Shown piece after piece: positions 57,001 to 64,000 of a stretch of 64,000 bases of DNA (the stretch's first letter is position 1; the number at the start of each line of letters is the position of its first letter). The position numbers and the translations under genes were made by a program. Source of the stretch: Burhinus oedicnemus. Its lineage: Eukaryota; Chordata; Aves; Charadriiformes; Burhinidae. The stretch spans positions 894,921 to 958,920 of the forward strand of contig VFFE01006813.1 of NCBI GenBank assembly GCA_008921705.1. The letters are read 5' to 3'. The notes beneath the pieces were generated by a model. That model had not been told where the DNA came from and did no database searches. It saw only the letters and a list, made by a program, of their open reading frames with translations.

Positions 57001-60000
57001 AGCATAGAAGCGGAAATATAAGGATTCATCCTTAAACTCACTTTTCTCCAGGACTGGGAACAACATATATGAAATACATACATGCATTTACACAAAGAAA
57101 GAGAGAAACAAAAAAGAAAGTTAAAGGAAATCCTAAACATTTCCCCAATCTTTACAGGACAAAAGCCAGATACATCCCTGTCAGTCAGCTATTCAGCTTT
57201 AAATTTTTAAGCTACTACTGTATTTTAGGGATATGCTTTTCTTCACAGTGCATAGTAGCTCATGATATGATGTTTGACCTCCCTGGCATGTAGAAGGCAT
57301 ACAAAATGCAGAAGATCTCCTTGGAAGAAAGATGCTACTCAATACCTTATGCTCCATTCCACTATCAAAAATAATATGGTAAAACTATAACAGGAGCAAA
57401 GAGGGGTAAAACGGCTGTTTAAAGGTAAGTGATGGCTAAATAGACTAAGGCTTTTCAACCTAAAAAGGAACTGAGAGGGAAAAGAGATCTATAAAATTCT
57501 GGAATGCATGACAAAGTTCTTTACCATGTTTTCAAATATTACACCTGTGGACTTCACATAAAAGCAGCAAGTGACAATTTTAAAACCTGAGGAACAACTT
57601 CTTCATTCAACATATATTTATGCAAACGAACTTCTTGCCAAAGGATGCTATGAATGCCAGAAGGTTATATGGACTCAAAACACATCAAATTCTTTAAAGA
57701 AAAACAGTTATTCTTACATTCTTATCGAGCACTATGCAAATTCTGTATTAGTTATTTACAATAATCTGCTCTCAAAAACACTATTCAAAATATGGAGAGC
57801 AAATGTTATTTATGACTAAAACTGGACGTTTCATTGGACAAACTATGTTTTACTCTTAAGACTTTATAAGTGCTATTTGATACTGATACAGATGTGGTTT
57901 TTTTACTTTCCCAGTTTAGCAGCAGCATCACTTGGGATGGATGATATCTAACTTGGCAATTTGGCACTTCAGATTTGGAATCTTCAGAGATTCAGCACTG
58001 AGGATTGTGCCTGTTGTCCAAGTGGCACGTTCTAGGCAATTTTACTTTGTACCTGACGTTTCTTGGTGATGTTTCAGGAGAATACTTGGCTATGGATTGG
58101 TCTGATGGCTCTGGAAGAGATGCAGTGAAAAAACATTCCCCTTCTAGCTTGTCTAATCGCTTCAGGACTCATCATAACTATTAGCAAGGGGATTCACTTG
58201 GGAAGGTAGTAGGCTTAGACATTCCGTGTAAGCTCAAAGACTGCTTTTTAGAAGGACATGCTGGGACGCCTGCAATTGTATACATGTCAGCATGTATGGC
58301 ACAGCCTATAGAAAATGGACTTTCAGACAGTCAGCTAATCTGACTGAAGTAAGAGCTCCTTTAATTGGCTGTGGAAAGTAATATTGATGTATTACCATGA
58401 TGCATGAAGCCGTTATTGCAGAGTCCAACACCCAGTGCAACAGCTTCCTCCCGAGTCTGACAGTCTCCCTAGAAACAAGAGGATAAATATTACATCTCAG
58501 AAAACTTCCTAAGCTAAATTAATCCCTTTCCCCACTGCATAGCTTGTGGCTCTGAAATTAGCAGGATGCTCTTTGTAGGTAACAATAGCAAGAAATTAAA
58601 ATAGCTACCCCATTGCCCAAACTCATATATATATATATATATTCCTATATATAGCAACTCTTGCCGCCTACAGGAACTAGGAGGACAAAGACCAGGATTC
58701 TGGAAAGTAGCTGTTTAACCCACAAAGGGACATAGTATTATCTCAATGTAAAGACTTTTTATTTGCAATCATAGTGTCAGACTTCAGGAGCTCTTAGCCA
58801 CAGAGAATAAAACTCATTCTCAGAGAAAAACCTGAGTAAACCCAGTGTATGTGAACTCCAAAGGTCAGACTGGTTAAAACTGCAGTGGCATTCTTTTTTT
58901 TACATAGCAGACCTGAGAACAAAGGCTTCAGTTTCTTGTTACCTGAAGCCTTGAGTGTAGTATTTCAAAACAGGTACCAAAGGTGACTTGCAAACTTACC
59001 TGAAATGGCAGCACTAAATTTTGCATCTACAATTAGTTAAATACAAGAAATGCCTAGTTTTCTTTACATATCTGCTAATTAGCAGCCACTAGTGAAGACT
59101 TTACAAACACGCTGGTTGTACTTTTTAGGCAGACAGATAAGTTCTAAATAGTGCTAGTAAAAATCAGCAGGCACTATTGGTCTCACCCAGACGAAAAACA
59201 TTGTTAACACTGGTCACCTGATGCAAGATTACCTGCTTCCCAGTCCCCGAACAGGCACAAGAGAACCTGGGATCTGCTATCTCACTAAGAGCAGTTGGTC
59301 AGCTCATTCCAGCAGGTGGGGGACCTGCTGCTTTGGCAGAGAAGCAATTTCAGCTTATTACTTTCAGTTCTACTAAATTAGAAGCTGTACCCTAAACAAG
59401 TATTATACCTTCTTTTTTCCCCTCCATCTGGAGAACTAGATATCCCGAAGCTCTAGCAGCAATGCAGAGTAGCGTACTGACTTTGTTTTAAGCAAACCAG
59501 CTTGCAGACCAAGAGCCCTCTGATCTTGTCAGCAGAACATCATCAGTGTGGACTTCAAGTCCTACTAAGGAGAGCAGTAGCTATTTGCCAGGGAAATACT
59601 GGCAAAGAACCCCACTATGGTGTAAAGATACTATTTAAATACAGGATAAAACAGAATCAGCTTTTACCAATCTGCAGCACTACTGGCTCTCGTTGAAGAG
59701 ATTTCTGAGCAAGAAAAAGGCATGACATTTACAAATTAAGAACTAAATACTGTTGTCTTGGTAGGAAAAAAATCAAGGCTGGAGGAACTGCATGATTATG
59801 TAATCACACAAGGAAAGCCAAGAAAAGGGCTTTAATAAACCTGAAGTTTAACTTTTACTGTAAACTAATTTCATGTCTTCATAAGTCTTTCCTTATTTTC
59901 AACATCTTGTCATGATAATTCTCAACACTCGCTTTGTGTTACTTTATGGGATAAATTGGTAGTTTATTTTACAGAGGCTGGGACTTACAAAACTAATTTA

Positions 60001-63000
60001 TTCCTTCAACTGTAAATAAACTGGAGAAGAAATGCCTTTTAATGTTACTCTTTTAACCTTTAGGAATCTACTTTTGTTTTAGACAACAAAATCTTTGTGT
60101 AGGAAGACACTAAACCAGACTTGGCTACTCCCAATGATGTTAACTTGGCCTCAAAATATTCCCCTAGCAAAACAGCACTCCCTAATTATAAAATATAACT
60201 TAAAATAGATCATTTCAGCTCACCTGTAAGTACTTCTAAATGTTATGTAGCAATTTGTCCAAACATAATGAAAGCAGTAACAAAAATCTTCAGATAAAAG
60301 AACTGCTTAAAATCAACAATCTTGACAGAATGTGTTTCATAACTTTTTCATACAGAAATTGGATGTGAAACTAGATACACTAGTTTTGACAGGATAATTT
60401 AGGTTTTTTCAAGTACAATCACTGAACTTGAGTCAGCAGAATTATAAAAACAGTTTACAGTCAGTACCATAATGAAGAATCATGTCCAAAGCACGCTATT
60501 ATTATTACTATTTCTACTGCCACCATTACTATTATTATTATTATTGTTGTTGTCTAGTTCTGGCAATGATATGATGTCTAAAGCCCTAATCATGGCCCAT
60601 GGATGATTGTTTTTTAGATGCATAAGCCCAGTAATTCAGGTCTCTGACCTACATTGTTTACAACCCACAAGTAGGAGACAAGAAAGCAGATGAACACAGG
60701 TAAGTTAAGAACAGCAATGAAACCACTTTTAAATATTTTGTTGATATAATGGAAAAGGAGAGTTGTAAGATTATGCAATGCTCCTTCCAAGTGGGATGGG
60801 GAAAGCCTAAGGTAATGCAATGCACAGAGGTGCAATATATACTGCAACAGAAGGGAGGGAGGGAGGGAGGGAGGGATGGAAGAGATAAGAGACTCACTGG
60901 AGCAAAAGACAAAGAATCTTACCAGCACGTTTCTACTTTGCATTTGTCCCTGTACTTCCATTCTACCTTTCATAAAATTGCCATTTTAAGTTTCTTAGAC
61001 TTAGGACTGGGGATTCAACTGGTACTGTTTTATCACAGATTATTTCTGGAGGTCTGGATATAAATCTTCAGCCAGATGACAAAAGTACTGGCTTTGTGGC
61101 AGTGCAATCTTTTAGTGCACCCTCAGTAGCACCTAAGATTCTGTGAAGTACAAGAGCTCTGACATTTCTAAGTGAAGCCTGTATTCCTCTTTGTTCGCAG
61201 CCTACTGGCAGTGGGAGAAAGATTAGGTTGTAAAAGTTTAGATGGTCCAGAATCTGAAAGAACAAGCCCTTTCCCTTCAAGGATTACCTCTAAATATACA
61301 TAGGGACAATAATATAATTCACAGATGCTTTCAGTCTAAATCCATGGATGTGGATCAGATATTTCTCCTTTAAGGCTCTGACTGCTGAAACCATTTCTTT
61401 GTTACATTCAAAGGGTAACTAAAGTAATGCCTTCAGAGAACTCTAATACAGTATTATGTTTTCCAGAATTTGACTTTGTGCCTCTAGAAGAGGCATGAAC
61501 ACTTCCATCTGCAATCAGCACTTATATGTACTTCTCTCCACCATCATACTTAATGCTTTATTTTAGTGTCTCATGCACCATTTGCCGAAGACATACTACA
61601 GGGATAACTGCAATAGGTATTGTGAAGAGCTATAAACAATAAAAAGACATCAAGCAAATTCAGCATTAAATCTCCAAGTCATTAGGAAATCCCTTGACCA
61701 TCCTCTCTCACATGCAAAACCTCCCTTGTAGTGACTAATCTATGCTAGCATATCACAGGGCACTTATTAATAAACCTGATAGTCAGAGATGCTCAGCTCC
61801 TGCAGACCCCTGATGTTTACAGAGCCACAAATGCACTGCACATCTAATAATAGAGCTCTTAATGCCTATCCAGTCCCAGACTCGGAGTGCATACAACACA
61901 TAGGGGATAATAACATACATCACATTTGAATACAACCATTCAAATGTACACAAGATTAAGGTTCATTGAGGACCCAACTTATCTCTTGTCAGAAGTATAA
62001 TAGCCAACAATTTCCAGGTAGTAGGATAAGGATACAAAATACAGTTGATGCTGTTTCTTTGATCATAAAAAAAAGTTCTTACTCTTTCGCTCTGTTCAGT
62101 CTTACAAATATTTCTAAAAGTCAAGGAAATGAAAAACAGCTTTCTCATTAAGGAGAGTTCCCACTGGCACTTATAGTCTAAATTGCAAACAGAAATTCGA
62201 GAGACTATCCTTCAAGACAGTCATCCCTATGCCACTAAATCTAACAGAAACAATAGTCTGCACTTTTTTGTGCACCATTTCTACAATGAAATCATGATGC
62301 AAATTGATTGTCCGAAACCGAAATAAATATATCCCAGAATTTTTGTGTGACAGGTAGTTACCAGATCAGACACCATCACCAAGATTTTCAAGAAGAGATG
62401 CCTAAAGTTAAACTGAGAAGTAGATATTTGAGCAGTTAAATAAATGCACTACTCTGCAAAAAGCTGAGTATTCATTATCTCCCACTAAAATTTCCTGTTA
62501 ACTAATACGGCCAAAGTATGAATGGTTGCAAGAAAATAGCATGAAAACTCCAATCTAGTACGAAAACTCCAAGCGAACCCCCATGAAAATTACTATTTGT
62601 AAGGATCTATGAGCAAAGACTGATTTAGCCACATAGATAGGAATTCATCTAAGTCACAGACCATGACTTAAATGTTTAACAATGTTTCTCTTTAACCGAG
62701 CACAGAAGAAATTTCCCTCATCTTTGCGTCTGTATACATGTACATATGCACACGTATAAAAAATATAAGATACAGAATCTACTATATCTCCATATCTGGC
62801 TTTAGTACATTCTGGTTCAATCTTAATGTAAAGTTCAGTAAACAGGAGAACTAACAGCCAGATTAACCTACCAAAATGAAGAAAAATGGGGAAGGAAATG
62901 GGCCACCTTTTCCAGATCAAGAGCTGATGTTTTACCTTGCTGTCTGGGTCTTTCTGCTGCCTACAGCTCTAAGATTAACTATTATATTGGGCAGATTAGC

Positions 63001-63965
63001 CTGATTACATCTCTCTTCTTTGGCCAAAGCAGACTTTTTTCCCCCCAGCTTTCCATGAACAAGACCCCGTTAAATCACATATAACTGATATGACAACCTC
63101 AGTACTATTATCCTTGCTCTCCTCTATGCTCTTAACAGGAAAACAACTGACTACTCCATTCTCATCCAGTTATTTGGCACAGAAAAACCTTACATCATAT
63201 AAATCTTATTAATGTAGGAGGATGTCAAATGCAATTGCAGGAAGCATTTCTGAAGGACAACATCCCTGGTTGTCAGAAGCTTGATTCTCATTCAAACTAC
63301 CCTCCCTTTATGTTATTTTGGCAGTATAGGATTTAATGTGATTGTGAATCAGACCATCATTTAAGACAAAATCAGAACGTGCATTTGACTCTATGATGGT
63401 GAGCAACATGGCACGCTCTCCCTTTAGACTGCTTTAGATTTTCAAAGCTAAATTTTTAATTTCCCAAGCTACAGGTTCTTCTCTGTAATTACAAGATAAA
63501 TGTGGAGCAACTACAATTTCTGAAGACAATGGCGTAGTTGTTGGTGTAAAACTCTAGATTCATTTTTCAATAAAATTGTACCACACCTATGAGATTCAAT
63601 GGGATCAACATTGCTTTAAATGTCTTCAGAAAATCACAAGAAATAGAAAAGATCCCTGAGAACAGTCAGTTCACCACTCCTAAGGCTAACAAAGGACTTT
63701 CTTCCTCTTTATGCTGCCAAATAACAATAAGTTTTCACCAAATGAACAATAAGAGAAAGCATAAGATTTTAAGTTCAAAGTATCAGAATATGTTTAATTA
63801 TGTTCTCTAGATAAATCTATTTTATTCACTTTTAAATGTAACTGAAAAATTAAGCTGCTTGTCAAAGACAAAACAAGCAGTTTTCTTACCTGTGCAATAA
63901 GCCAATCCACTAGTTTACTTGCAGGGATTACTGATTTGTAGGTCTTTAGGTGGTAGTCACGGTCT
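18010..63965 (-). CDS. PREX1: PREX1, PIP3-dependent Rac exchanger 1 (3' two-thirds, 27 exons, 5' partial)
   Basis: P-Rex1 is a cytosolic guanine-nucleotide exchange factor for Rac GTPases, recruited to the membrane by PIP3 and G-beta-gamma (family knowledge). The window holds 27 coding exons on the minus strand; together they read 3436 nt, that is one leading base, 1144 codons and a TAA stop, with every exon phase compatible. In order they encode the end of DEP2, PDZ1, PDZ2, an acidic linker and the IP4P-like domain. The C-terminus reads [13 protein letters not shown], close to the human PREX1 end as I recall it, which favours PREX1 over PREX2. DH, PH and DEP1 exons and the promoter lie beyond the right edge. 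Exon coordinates are given separately below. No frameshift or premature stop is seen, so the gene looks functional. Confidence 0.94.
18053..20215 (-). other. PREX1 last intron (between e26 and e27)
   Basis: 2.2 kb with normal borders. No repeat element or further exon recognised; AT-rich with a short A tract near 19170. Confidence 0.85.
20216..20283 (-). CDS. PREX1: PREX1 exon e26
   Basis: 68 nt, 22 codons plus two bases. It reads [20 protein letters not shown] then AP, against human [20 protein letters not shown]. An in-frame TAG follows within the donor itself (CG|GTAGGT), so the exon must be spliced. The acceptor is GTTCCCTTAG. Confidence 0.93.
20841..20943 (-). CDS. PREX1: PREX1 exon e25 (completes CX5R and following helix)
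   Basis: 103 nt, one base then 34 codons. It completes the arginine of CX5R and reads [20 protein letters not shown] then [14 protein letters not shown], identical to human as I recall. The acceptor is CATGTTCAG and the donor CAA|GTAAGT. Confidence 0.95.
21641..21828 (-). CDS. PREX1: PREX1 exon e24 (carries most of the CX5R motif)
   Basis: 188 nt, 62 codons plus two bases. It reads [18 protein letters not shown], a variable Ser/Thr/Gly loop, then [20 protein letters not shown] and CGTGMQ. Cys in CGTGMQR is the start of the CX5R motif shared in pattern with the 4-phosphatase family; the arginine codon is split (AG|A) across the next intron. The acceptor is TTTGTTTAG and the donor AG|GTGAGA. 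Confidence 0.94.
22557..22623 (-). CDS. PREX1: PREX1 exon e23
   Basis: 67 nt, one base then 22 codons. It reads [20 protein letters not shown] then DQ, against human [20 protein letters not shown]. The acceptor is TTTTTGCAG and the donor CAG|GTATTG. Confidence 0.93.
23070..23184 (-). CDS. PREX1: PREX1 exon e22
   Basis: 115 nt, two bases, 37 codons, two bases. It reads [20 protein letters not shown], then [17 protein letters not shown]. The first half is a variable loop; [11 protein letters not shown] is conserved with human. The acceptor is TTCTTCAG and the donor AG|GTATTT. Confidence 0.91.
23224..23252 (+). repeat. (TTTA)n simple repeat
   Basis: About five units of TTTA after a short T/C tract, in the intron between e21 and e22. 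Confidence 0.85.
23530..23680. repeat. Possible ancient LINE scrap
   Basis: CAGATTGTCCATCTAGGCCAA, TGTCTCTGTGGCC and AGGAAGGCATAAAAA in this order resemble the GTCCATCTAGTCCA...AGTGGCC...AGGAAGG layout of an old amniote interspersed repeat. I cannot name the family with certainty. Confidence 0.3.
23825..23968 (-). CDS. PREX1: PREX1 exon e21
   Basis: 144 nt, two bases, 47 codons, one base. It reads [40 protein letters not shown] and HTVLFTK. The human counterpart is [20 protein letters not shown]. The acceptor is ATTTCTCCAG; the donor AAAAG|GTGTCT is weak but is the only one that keeps the phase with e22. Confidence 0.9.
24626..24725 (-). CDS. PREX1: PREX1 exon e20
   Basis: 100 nt, 33 codons plus one base. 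It reads [20 protein letters not shown] then [13 protein letters not shown], matching human [18 protein letters not shown]. The acceptor is GCTTTACAG and the donor GCAA|GTGAGT. Confidence 0.93.
25795..26012 (-). CDS. PREX1: PREX1 exon e19 (IP4P-like domain core)
   Basis: 218 nt, two bases then 72 codons. It reads [60 protein letters not shown] and ends SLLSPAV. This is among the most conserved stretches of P-Rex1. The acceptor is CTCCGGCAG and the donor GTG|GTAAGA. Confidence 0.95.
27874..27915 (-). CDS. PREX1: PREX1 exon e18 (42-nt exon)
   Basis: Only 42 nt: two bases, 13 codons, one base. It reads [13 protein letters not shown], identical to human in that stretch as I recall it. It has phase 1 on both sides, so skipping it would not shift the frame. 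The acceptor is CTGTTTTAG and the donor ACAG|GTAAGG. It is too short to stand out as an ORF and was found by phase and similarity. Confidence 0.9.
28611..28739 (-). CDS. PREX1: PREX1 exon e17 (with weak 5' splice site)
   Basis: 129 nt, two bases, 42 codons, one base. It reads [40 protein letters not shown] and VE. Its middle is more diverged from human than its neighbours. The donor must be GAAG|GTCTGT to keep the phase with e18; that site lacks the usual A at +3 and G at +5. The acceptor is TTTTTCTAG. Confidence 0.86.
30499..30589 (-). CDS. PREX1: PREX1 exon e16
   Basis: 91 nt, 30 codons plus one base. It reads [20 protein letters not shown] then [10 protein letters not shown], matching the human [12 protein letters not shown] region. 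The acceptor is CAATTGTAG and the donor CAAG|GTAAAG. Confidence 0.92.
31219..31301 (-). CDS. PREX1: PREX1 exon e15
   Basis: 83 nt, two bases then 27 codons. It reads [20 protein letters not shown] then LEHLFNQ, conserved with human. The acceptor is TATATTAG and the donor CAG|GTATGT. Confidence 0.93.
31691..31779 (-). CDS. PREX1: PREX1 exon e14 (Ser-rich segment)
   Basis: 89 nt, one base, 29 codons, one base. It reads [20 protein letters not shown] then YLGSDEMGS. This serine-dense stretch matches human P-Rex1 almost residue for residue. The acceptor is TCTCTCTAG and the donor TCAG|GTGAGT. Confidence 0.93.
33225..33345 (+). mobile_element. CR1-like 3' tail fragment
   Basis: The plus strand reads GAGATTGGACCACGTGGGCT, CCTTCCAATGTAAATTGTTC and GATTCTGT, matching the CR1 3' end pattern (TTGGACCAGATGATCT...CCCTTCCAACC...ATTCTGTGATTCTGTG) with many changes. 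It lies in the intron between e13 and e14. Confidence 0.5.
34166..34372 (-). CDS. PREX1: PREX1 exon e13 (Ser/Glu-rich loop of IP4P-like domain)
   Basis: 207 nt, one base, 68 codons, two bases. It opens [20 protein letters not shown], an acidic Pro/Ser/Thr-rich loop, then [20 protein letters not shown] and [10 protein letters not shown]. The acidic loop diverges from human while the second half is nearly invariant. The acceptor is CTTTTGCAG and the donor AG|GTTAGT. Confidence 0.93.
35453..35711 (-). CDS. PREX1: PREX1 exon e12 (IP4P-like domain, variable insert)
   Basis: 259 nt with the downstream of two tandem acceptors (TAGTAG); use of the upstream AG would start the exon at 35714 and add three bases. 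It reads [20 protein letters not shown], a Gly/Asp/Gln-rich variable stretch, then [20 protein letters not shown] and [12 protein letters not shown]. The downstream acceptor gives EQG-TLNP, matching the human EQG-HLNP layout. The donor is AA|GTGAGT. Confidence 0.91.
36902..37112 (-). CDS. PREX1: PREX1 exon e11 (IP4P-like domain)
   Basis: 211 nt, 70 codons plus one base. It reads [20 protein letters not shown], then [19 protein letters not shown], then [18 protein letters not shown]. These are highly conserved P-Rex1 strings. The acceptor is TTCTCCCAG and the donor CAAG|GTGATA. Confidence 0.94.
37673..37834 (-). CDS. PREX1: PREX1 exon e10 (IP4P-like domain)
   Basis: 162 nt, 54 whole codons. 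It reads [19 protein letters not shown], then a segment with [12 protein letters not shown] and ending RRLTNYQE. The human counterpart ILEAFAANDSVF fixes the 5' border at TTTGTTTAG. The donor is GAG|GTACAA. Confidence 0.91.
38524..38711 (-). CDS. PREX1: PREX1 exon e9 (linker and start of IP4P-like domain)
   Basis: 188 nt, two bases then 62 codons. After a divergent start ([11 protein letters not shown]) it reads [20 protein letters not shown], then [17 protein letters not shown], strongly conserved. I chose the acceptor TTGGTTCCAG at 38712-38713 because it alone keeps the phase with e8; other AG dinucleotides downstream break the frame. The donor is AAG|GTACTG, a weaker than usual site. Confidence 0.87.
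40019..40190 (-). CDS. PREX1: PREX1 exon e8 (acidic linker after PDZ2)
   Basis: 172 nt, 57 codons plus one base. It begins [20 protein letters not shown], conserved, then turns into a Ser/Glu/Asp/Gln-rich segment ending LQNSQQES, which matches the human protein poorly. This is the variable linker between PDZ2 and the IP4P-like domain. The acceptor is TTGAAAG and the donor TCCG|GTAAAG. Confidence 0.9.
40621..40757 (-). CDS. PREX1: PREX1 exon e7 (PDZ2, second half)
   Basis: 137 nt, two bases then 45 codons. It reads [20 protein letters not shown] and goes on through [31 protein letters not shown] is the canonical PDZ core turn and strand. The acceptor is TTTTTCAG and the donor CTG|GTATGA. Confidence 0.93.
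42376..42421. repeat. TA/CA dinucleotide repeat with 18-bp palindrome
   Basis: ATATATATATACACAG, then TATATACACGTGTATATA at 42400-42417, which is its own reverse complement. Lies about 45 bp beyond the donor end of exon e6. Confidence 0.85.
42466..42551 (-). CDS. PREX1: PREX1 exon e6 (PDZ2, first half)
   Basis: 86 nt, one base, 28 codons, one base. It reads [18 protein letters not shown] followed by [17 protein letters not shown] takes the place of the carboxylate-binding loop and first strand of PDZ2. The acceptor is ACCTGCAG and the donor AGAG|GTAAGT. Confidence 0.92.
43446..43594 (-). CDS. PREX1: PREX1 exon e5 (PDZ1, second half)
   Basis: 149 nt, phase 0 in and phase 2 out. It reads [20 protein letters not shown], then a segment with [18 protein letters not shown] and ending [21 protein letters not shown] is the classic PDZ GLxxGDxIxxxN-like turn. 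The donor GA|GTAAG directly creates a stop in the unspliced frame. It is separated from e4 by 6.1 kb that holds two CR1 copies. Confidence 0.94.
44205..44310 (-). repeat. MIR/CORE-SINE relic
   Basis: AACTAGTTATTTGGCAATGG, then TCACATAGGAAGTCAGAGACAG, GAATCAAGATCCCC and CTGCCCCC follow the complement of MIR (TTGCCCAAGGTCACACAG...GTGGCAGAGCC...GAACCCAGGTC). Diverged. Confidence 0.5.
46025..47162 (-). mobile_element. CR1 LINE, longest copy in the window (1.1 kb)
   Basis: The left end has a decayed CR1 tail (GATCATAGAACAGTTTGGGT). On the minus strand, 46861-47162 encodes part of the reverse transcriptase: [28 protein letters not shown] and FADNTKLSG, where CR1 normally has ADD; the second aspartate is lost. 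46109-46648 encodes the C-terminal part ([42 protein letters not shown]). The two parts are in different frames with breaks near 46650-46860, so it is inactive. It is 5'-truncated inside the RT domain. Confidence 0.93.
48325..48560 (+). repeat. MIR/CORE-SINE relic with internal insert
   Basis: TGTGAAACCCTGGACAAGTC, then ATTTAGCTG, matches MIR's GTGACCTTGGGCAAGTCACTTA. After about 55 unrelated bases the match resumes with TCTGTGCCTTATTACAGTAA and AATGGAGGATCATG, then a TATGGATAAA-type end. Old and diverged. Confidence 0.55.
48838..49500 (-). mobile_element. CR1 LINE, 5'-truncated copy of another subfamily
   Basis: The left end reads TCACGGAATCACGGAATTTT, a CR1 tail with an ATCACGGA repeat unlike the ATCATAGA of the other copies. 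On the minus strand it encodes [54 protein letters not shown] and [19 protein letters not shown], the C-terminus of ORF2, with a frameshift near 49205. Less diverged than the 46-kb copy, so probably younger. It ends 185 bp before exon e4. Confidence 0.93.
49686..49778 (-). CDS. PREX1: PREX1 exon e4 (PDZ1, first half)
   Basis: 93 nt, 31 whole codons. It reads [17 protein letters not shown] then [21 protein letters not shown] occupies the place of the PDZ carboxylate-binding loop and first strand; VVKSV is the next strand. The acceptor is TTTTAAG and the donor GAG|GTACAA. It lies just left of an old CR1 relic (49885-50240) and just right of a CR1 copy (48838-49500). Confidence 0.92.
49885..50240 (-). 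mobile_element. Ancient CR1/L3-type LINE relic
   Basis: The plus strand follows the complement of an old CR1 3' part: GGCTGAAAGGGACTATTAGG, TCTGATCTCCTACATAACAC, TTGTTCCAATGGTTAATCA and GTGAATGTATTTACAGATCA. Too diverged to give protein. About 106 bp beyond the acceptor end of e4. Confidence 0.65.
53800..53935 (-). repeat. MIR/CORE-SINE relic (best preserved in the window)
   Basis: The plus strand reads TTTTCAGATGGTAAACTGAG, GCACAGAGTGACTTAAGGTC, GGCCACACAGTGAG and AAACCCAGGTAGCCCTGAC, which follows the complement of MIR (ACAGATGAGGAAACTGAGGC ACAGAG...GGTCACACAG...AACCCAGGTC) closely. Confidence 0.65.
56911..57053 (-). CDS. PREX1: PREX1 exon e3 (end of DEP2 and DEP2-PDZ1 linker)
   Basis: 143 nt, two bases then 47 codons. 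It starts [20 protein letters not shown], followed by MEGTSS and a basic stretch ending [10 protein letters not shown]. This is a highly conserved P-Rex segment closing DEP2 and leading into PDZ1. The acceptor is TTCCCAG and the donor CTG|GTAAGA. A 7.1-kb intron follows, the longest in the window. Confidence 0.93.
57054..58395 (-). other. PREX1 intron between e2 and e3
   Basis: 1.3 kb, with an old plus-strand CR1/L3 relic at 57420-57720. Confidence 0.85.
57420..57720 (+). mobile_element. Ancient CR1/L3-type LINE relic, plus orientation
   Basis: The order TTTTCAACCTAAAAAGGAAC, GAGATCTATAAAATTCTGGA, CTTCACATAAAAGCAGCAAG, GAGGAACAACTTCTTCATTC and TTGCCAAAGGATGCTATGAA follows the 3' part of an old CR1 ORF2. 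All reading frames are broken. Opposite in orientation to the relic at 49885. Confidence 0.55.
58396..58468 (-). CDS. PREX1: PREX1 exon e2 (DEP2 domain)
   Basis: 73 nt, phase 0 in and phase 1 out. It reads [20 protein letters not shown] then FMHH, the second half of the DEP2 fold. The acceptor is TTTCTAG and the donor CATG|GTAATA. The flanking introns are 5.4 kb (upstream) and 1.3 kb (downstream). Confidence 0.92.
58626..58642. repeat. (AT)n simple repeat
   Basis: About eight TA units inside the intron between e1 and e2. Confidence 0.85.
60498..60553 (+). repeat. ATT-rich trinucleotide repeat
   Basis: Interrupted ATT/ACT units, then a cleaner ATT run ending in GTTGTTGTT. Confidence 0.8.
60853..60876 (+). 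repeat. (GGGA)n repeat, six GGG tracts
   Basis: Six GGG tracts each separated by one A, followed by TGG. A tetranucleotide microsatellite that also fits the pattern of a parallel G-quadruplex. It is on the template strand of PREX1. Confidence 0.9.
63890..63965 (-). CDS. PREX1: PREX1 exon e1 (first in window; DEP2 domain)
   Basis: 76 nt, one base then 25 codons, ending in phase 0. It encodes [18 protein letters not shown] followed by VDWLIAQ, the helix core of the second DEP domain, with the WL(I/L) pattern typical of DEP. The acceptor is TTGATTAG and the donor CAG|GTAAG. The preceding exon would be to the right of the window, so this is the 5' limit of what can be seen. Confidence 0.92.
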
Positions 63966-64000
63966 CTAATCAAGAAAGAGAATTCAGGGAAAAATCAGGA

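Larger units (their letters stand above)
58469..63889 (-). other. PREX1 intron between e1 and e2
   Basis: 5.4 kb with simple repeats only: (AT)n at 58626-58642, ATT-rich at 60498-60553 and (GGGA)n at 60853-60876. No transposon body or exon recognised. Confidence 0.8.

Overview
This is vertebrate nuclear DNA, most likely from a bird. It is AT-rich, has no operon-like packing, and carries small introns between short exons with GT/AG borders. Its interspersed repeats are CR1 LINEs, recognisable by the tail repeat ATCATAGA / ATTCTATG and by reverse-transcriptase fragments, plus decayed MIR/CORE-SINE relics. No bacterial, phage or plasmid feature is present.

The one gene I can support is PREX1 (P-Rex1, a Rac guanine-nucleotide exchange factor activated by PIP3 and G-beta-gamma). 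It lies on the minus strand from the right edge (63965) to a stop codon at 18010-18012. I placed 27 coding exons by joining peptides to the known P-Rex1 sequence and checking each splice border. All phases agree, and the joined reading frame is open for 1144 codons plus the stop. The exons encode most of the second DEP domain, PDZ1, PDZ2, an acidic linker and the whole C-terminal inositol-polyphosphate-4-phosphatase-like (IP4P) domain. The promoter and the DH, PH and DEP1 exons lie beyond the right edge. If the 40-exon human layout holds, these are exons 14-40.

Layout, left to right: 1-16.6 kb is intergenic, with a striking hairpin (2077-2171), a CR1 copy (5635-6224), MIR relics, a perfect palindrome (6933-6963) and a TAAT-rich block (7330-7900). 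The predicted PREX1 3' UTR and poly(A) site occupy about 16.59-18.01 kb. The IP4P exons lie between 18.0 and 38.7 kb, the linker exon at 40.0-40.2 kb, the PDZ exons between 40.6 and 49.8 kb, and the DEP2 exons between 56.9 and 64.0 kb. Two of the three well-preserved CR1 copies sit in the 6.1-kb intron between the two PDZ1 exons.

I found no new biological system. The most interesting leads are the 95-nt near-perfect hairpin downstream of PREX1, a tandem TAGTAG splice acceptor, a 42-nt frame-neutral exon behind a weak donor, and the TAAT-rich block that could be a regulatory element.
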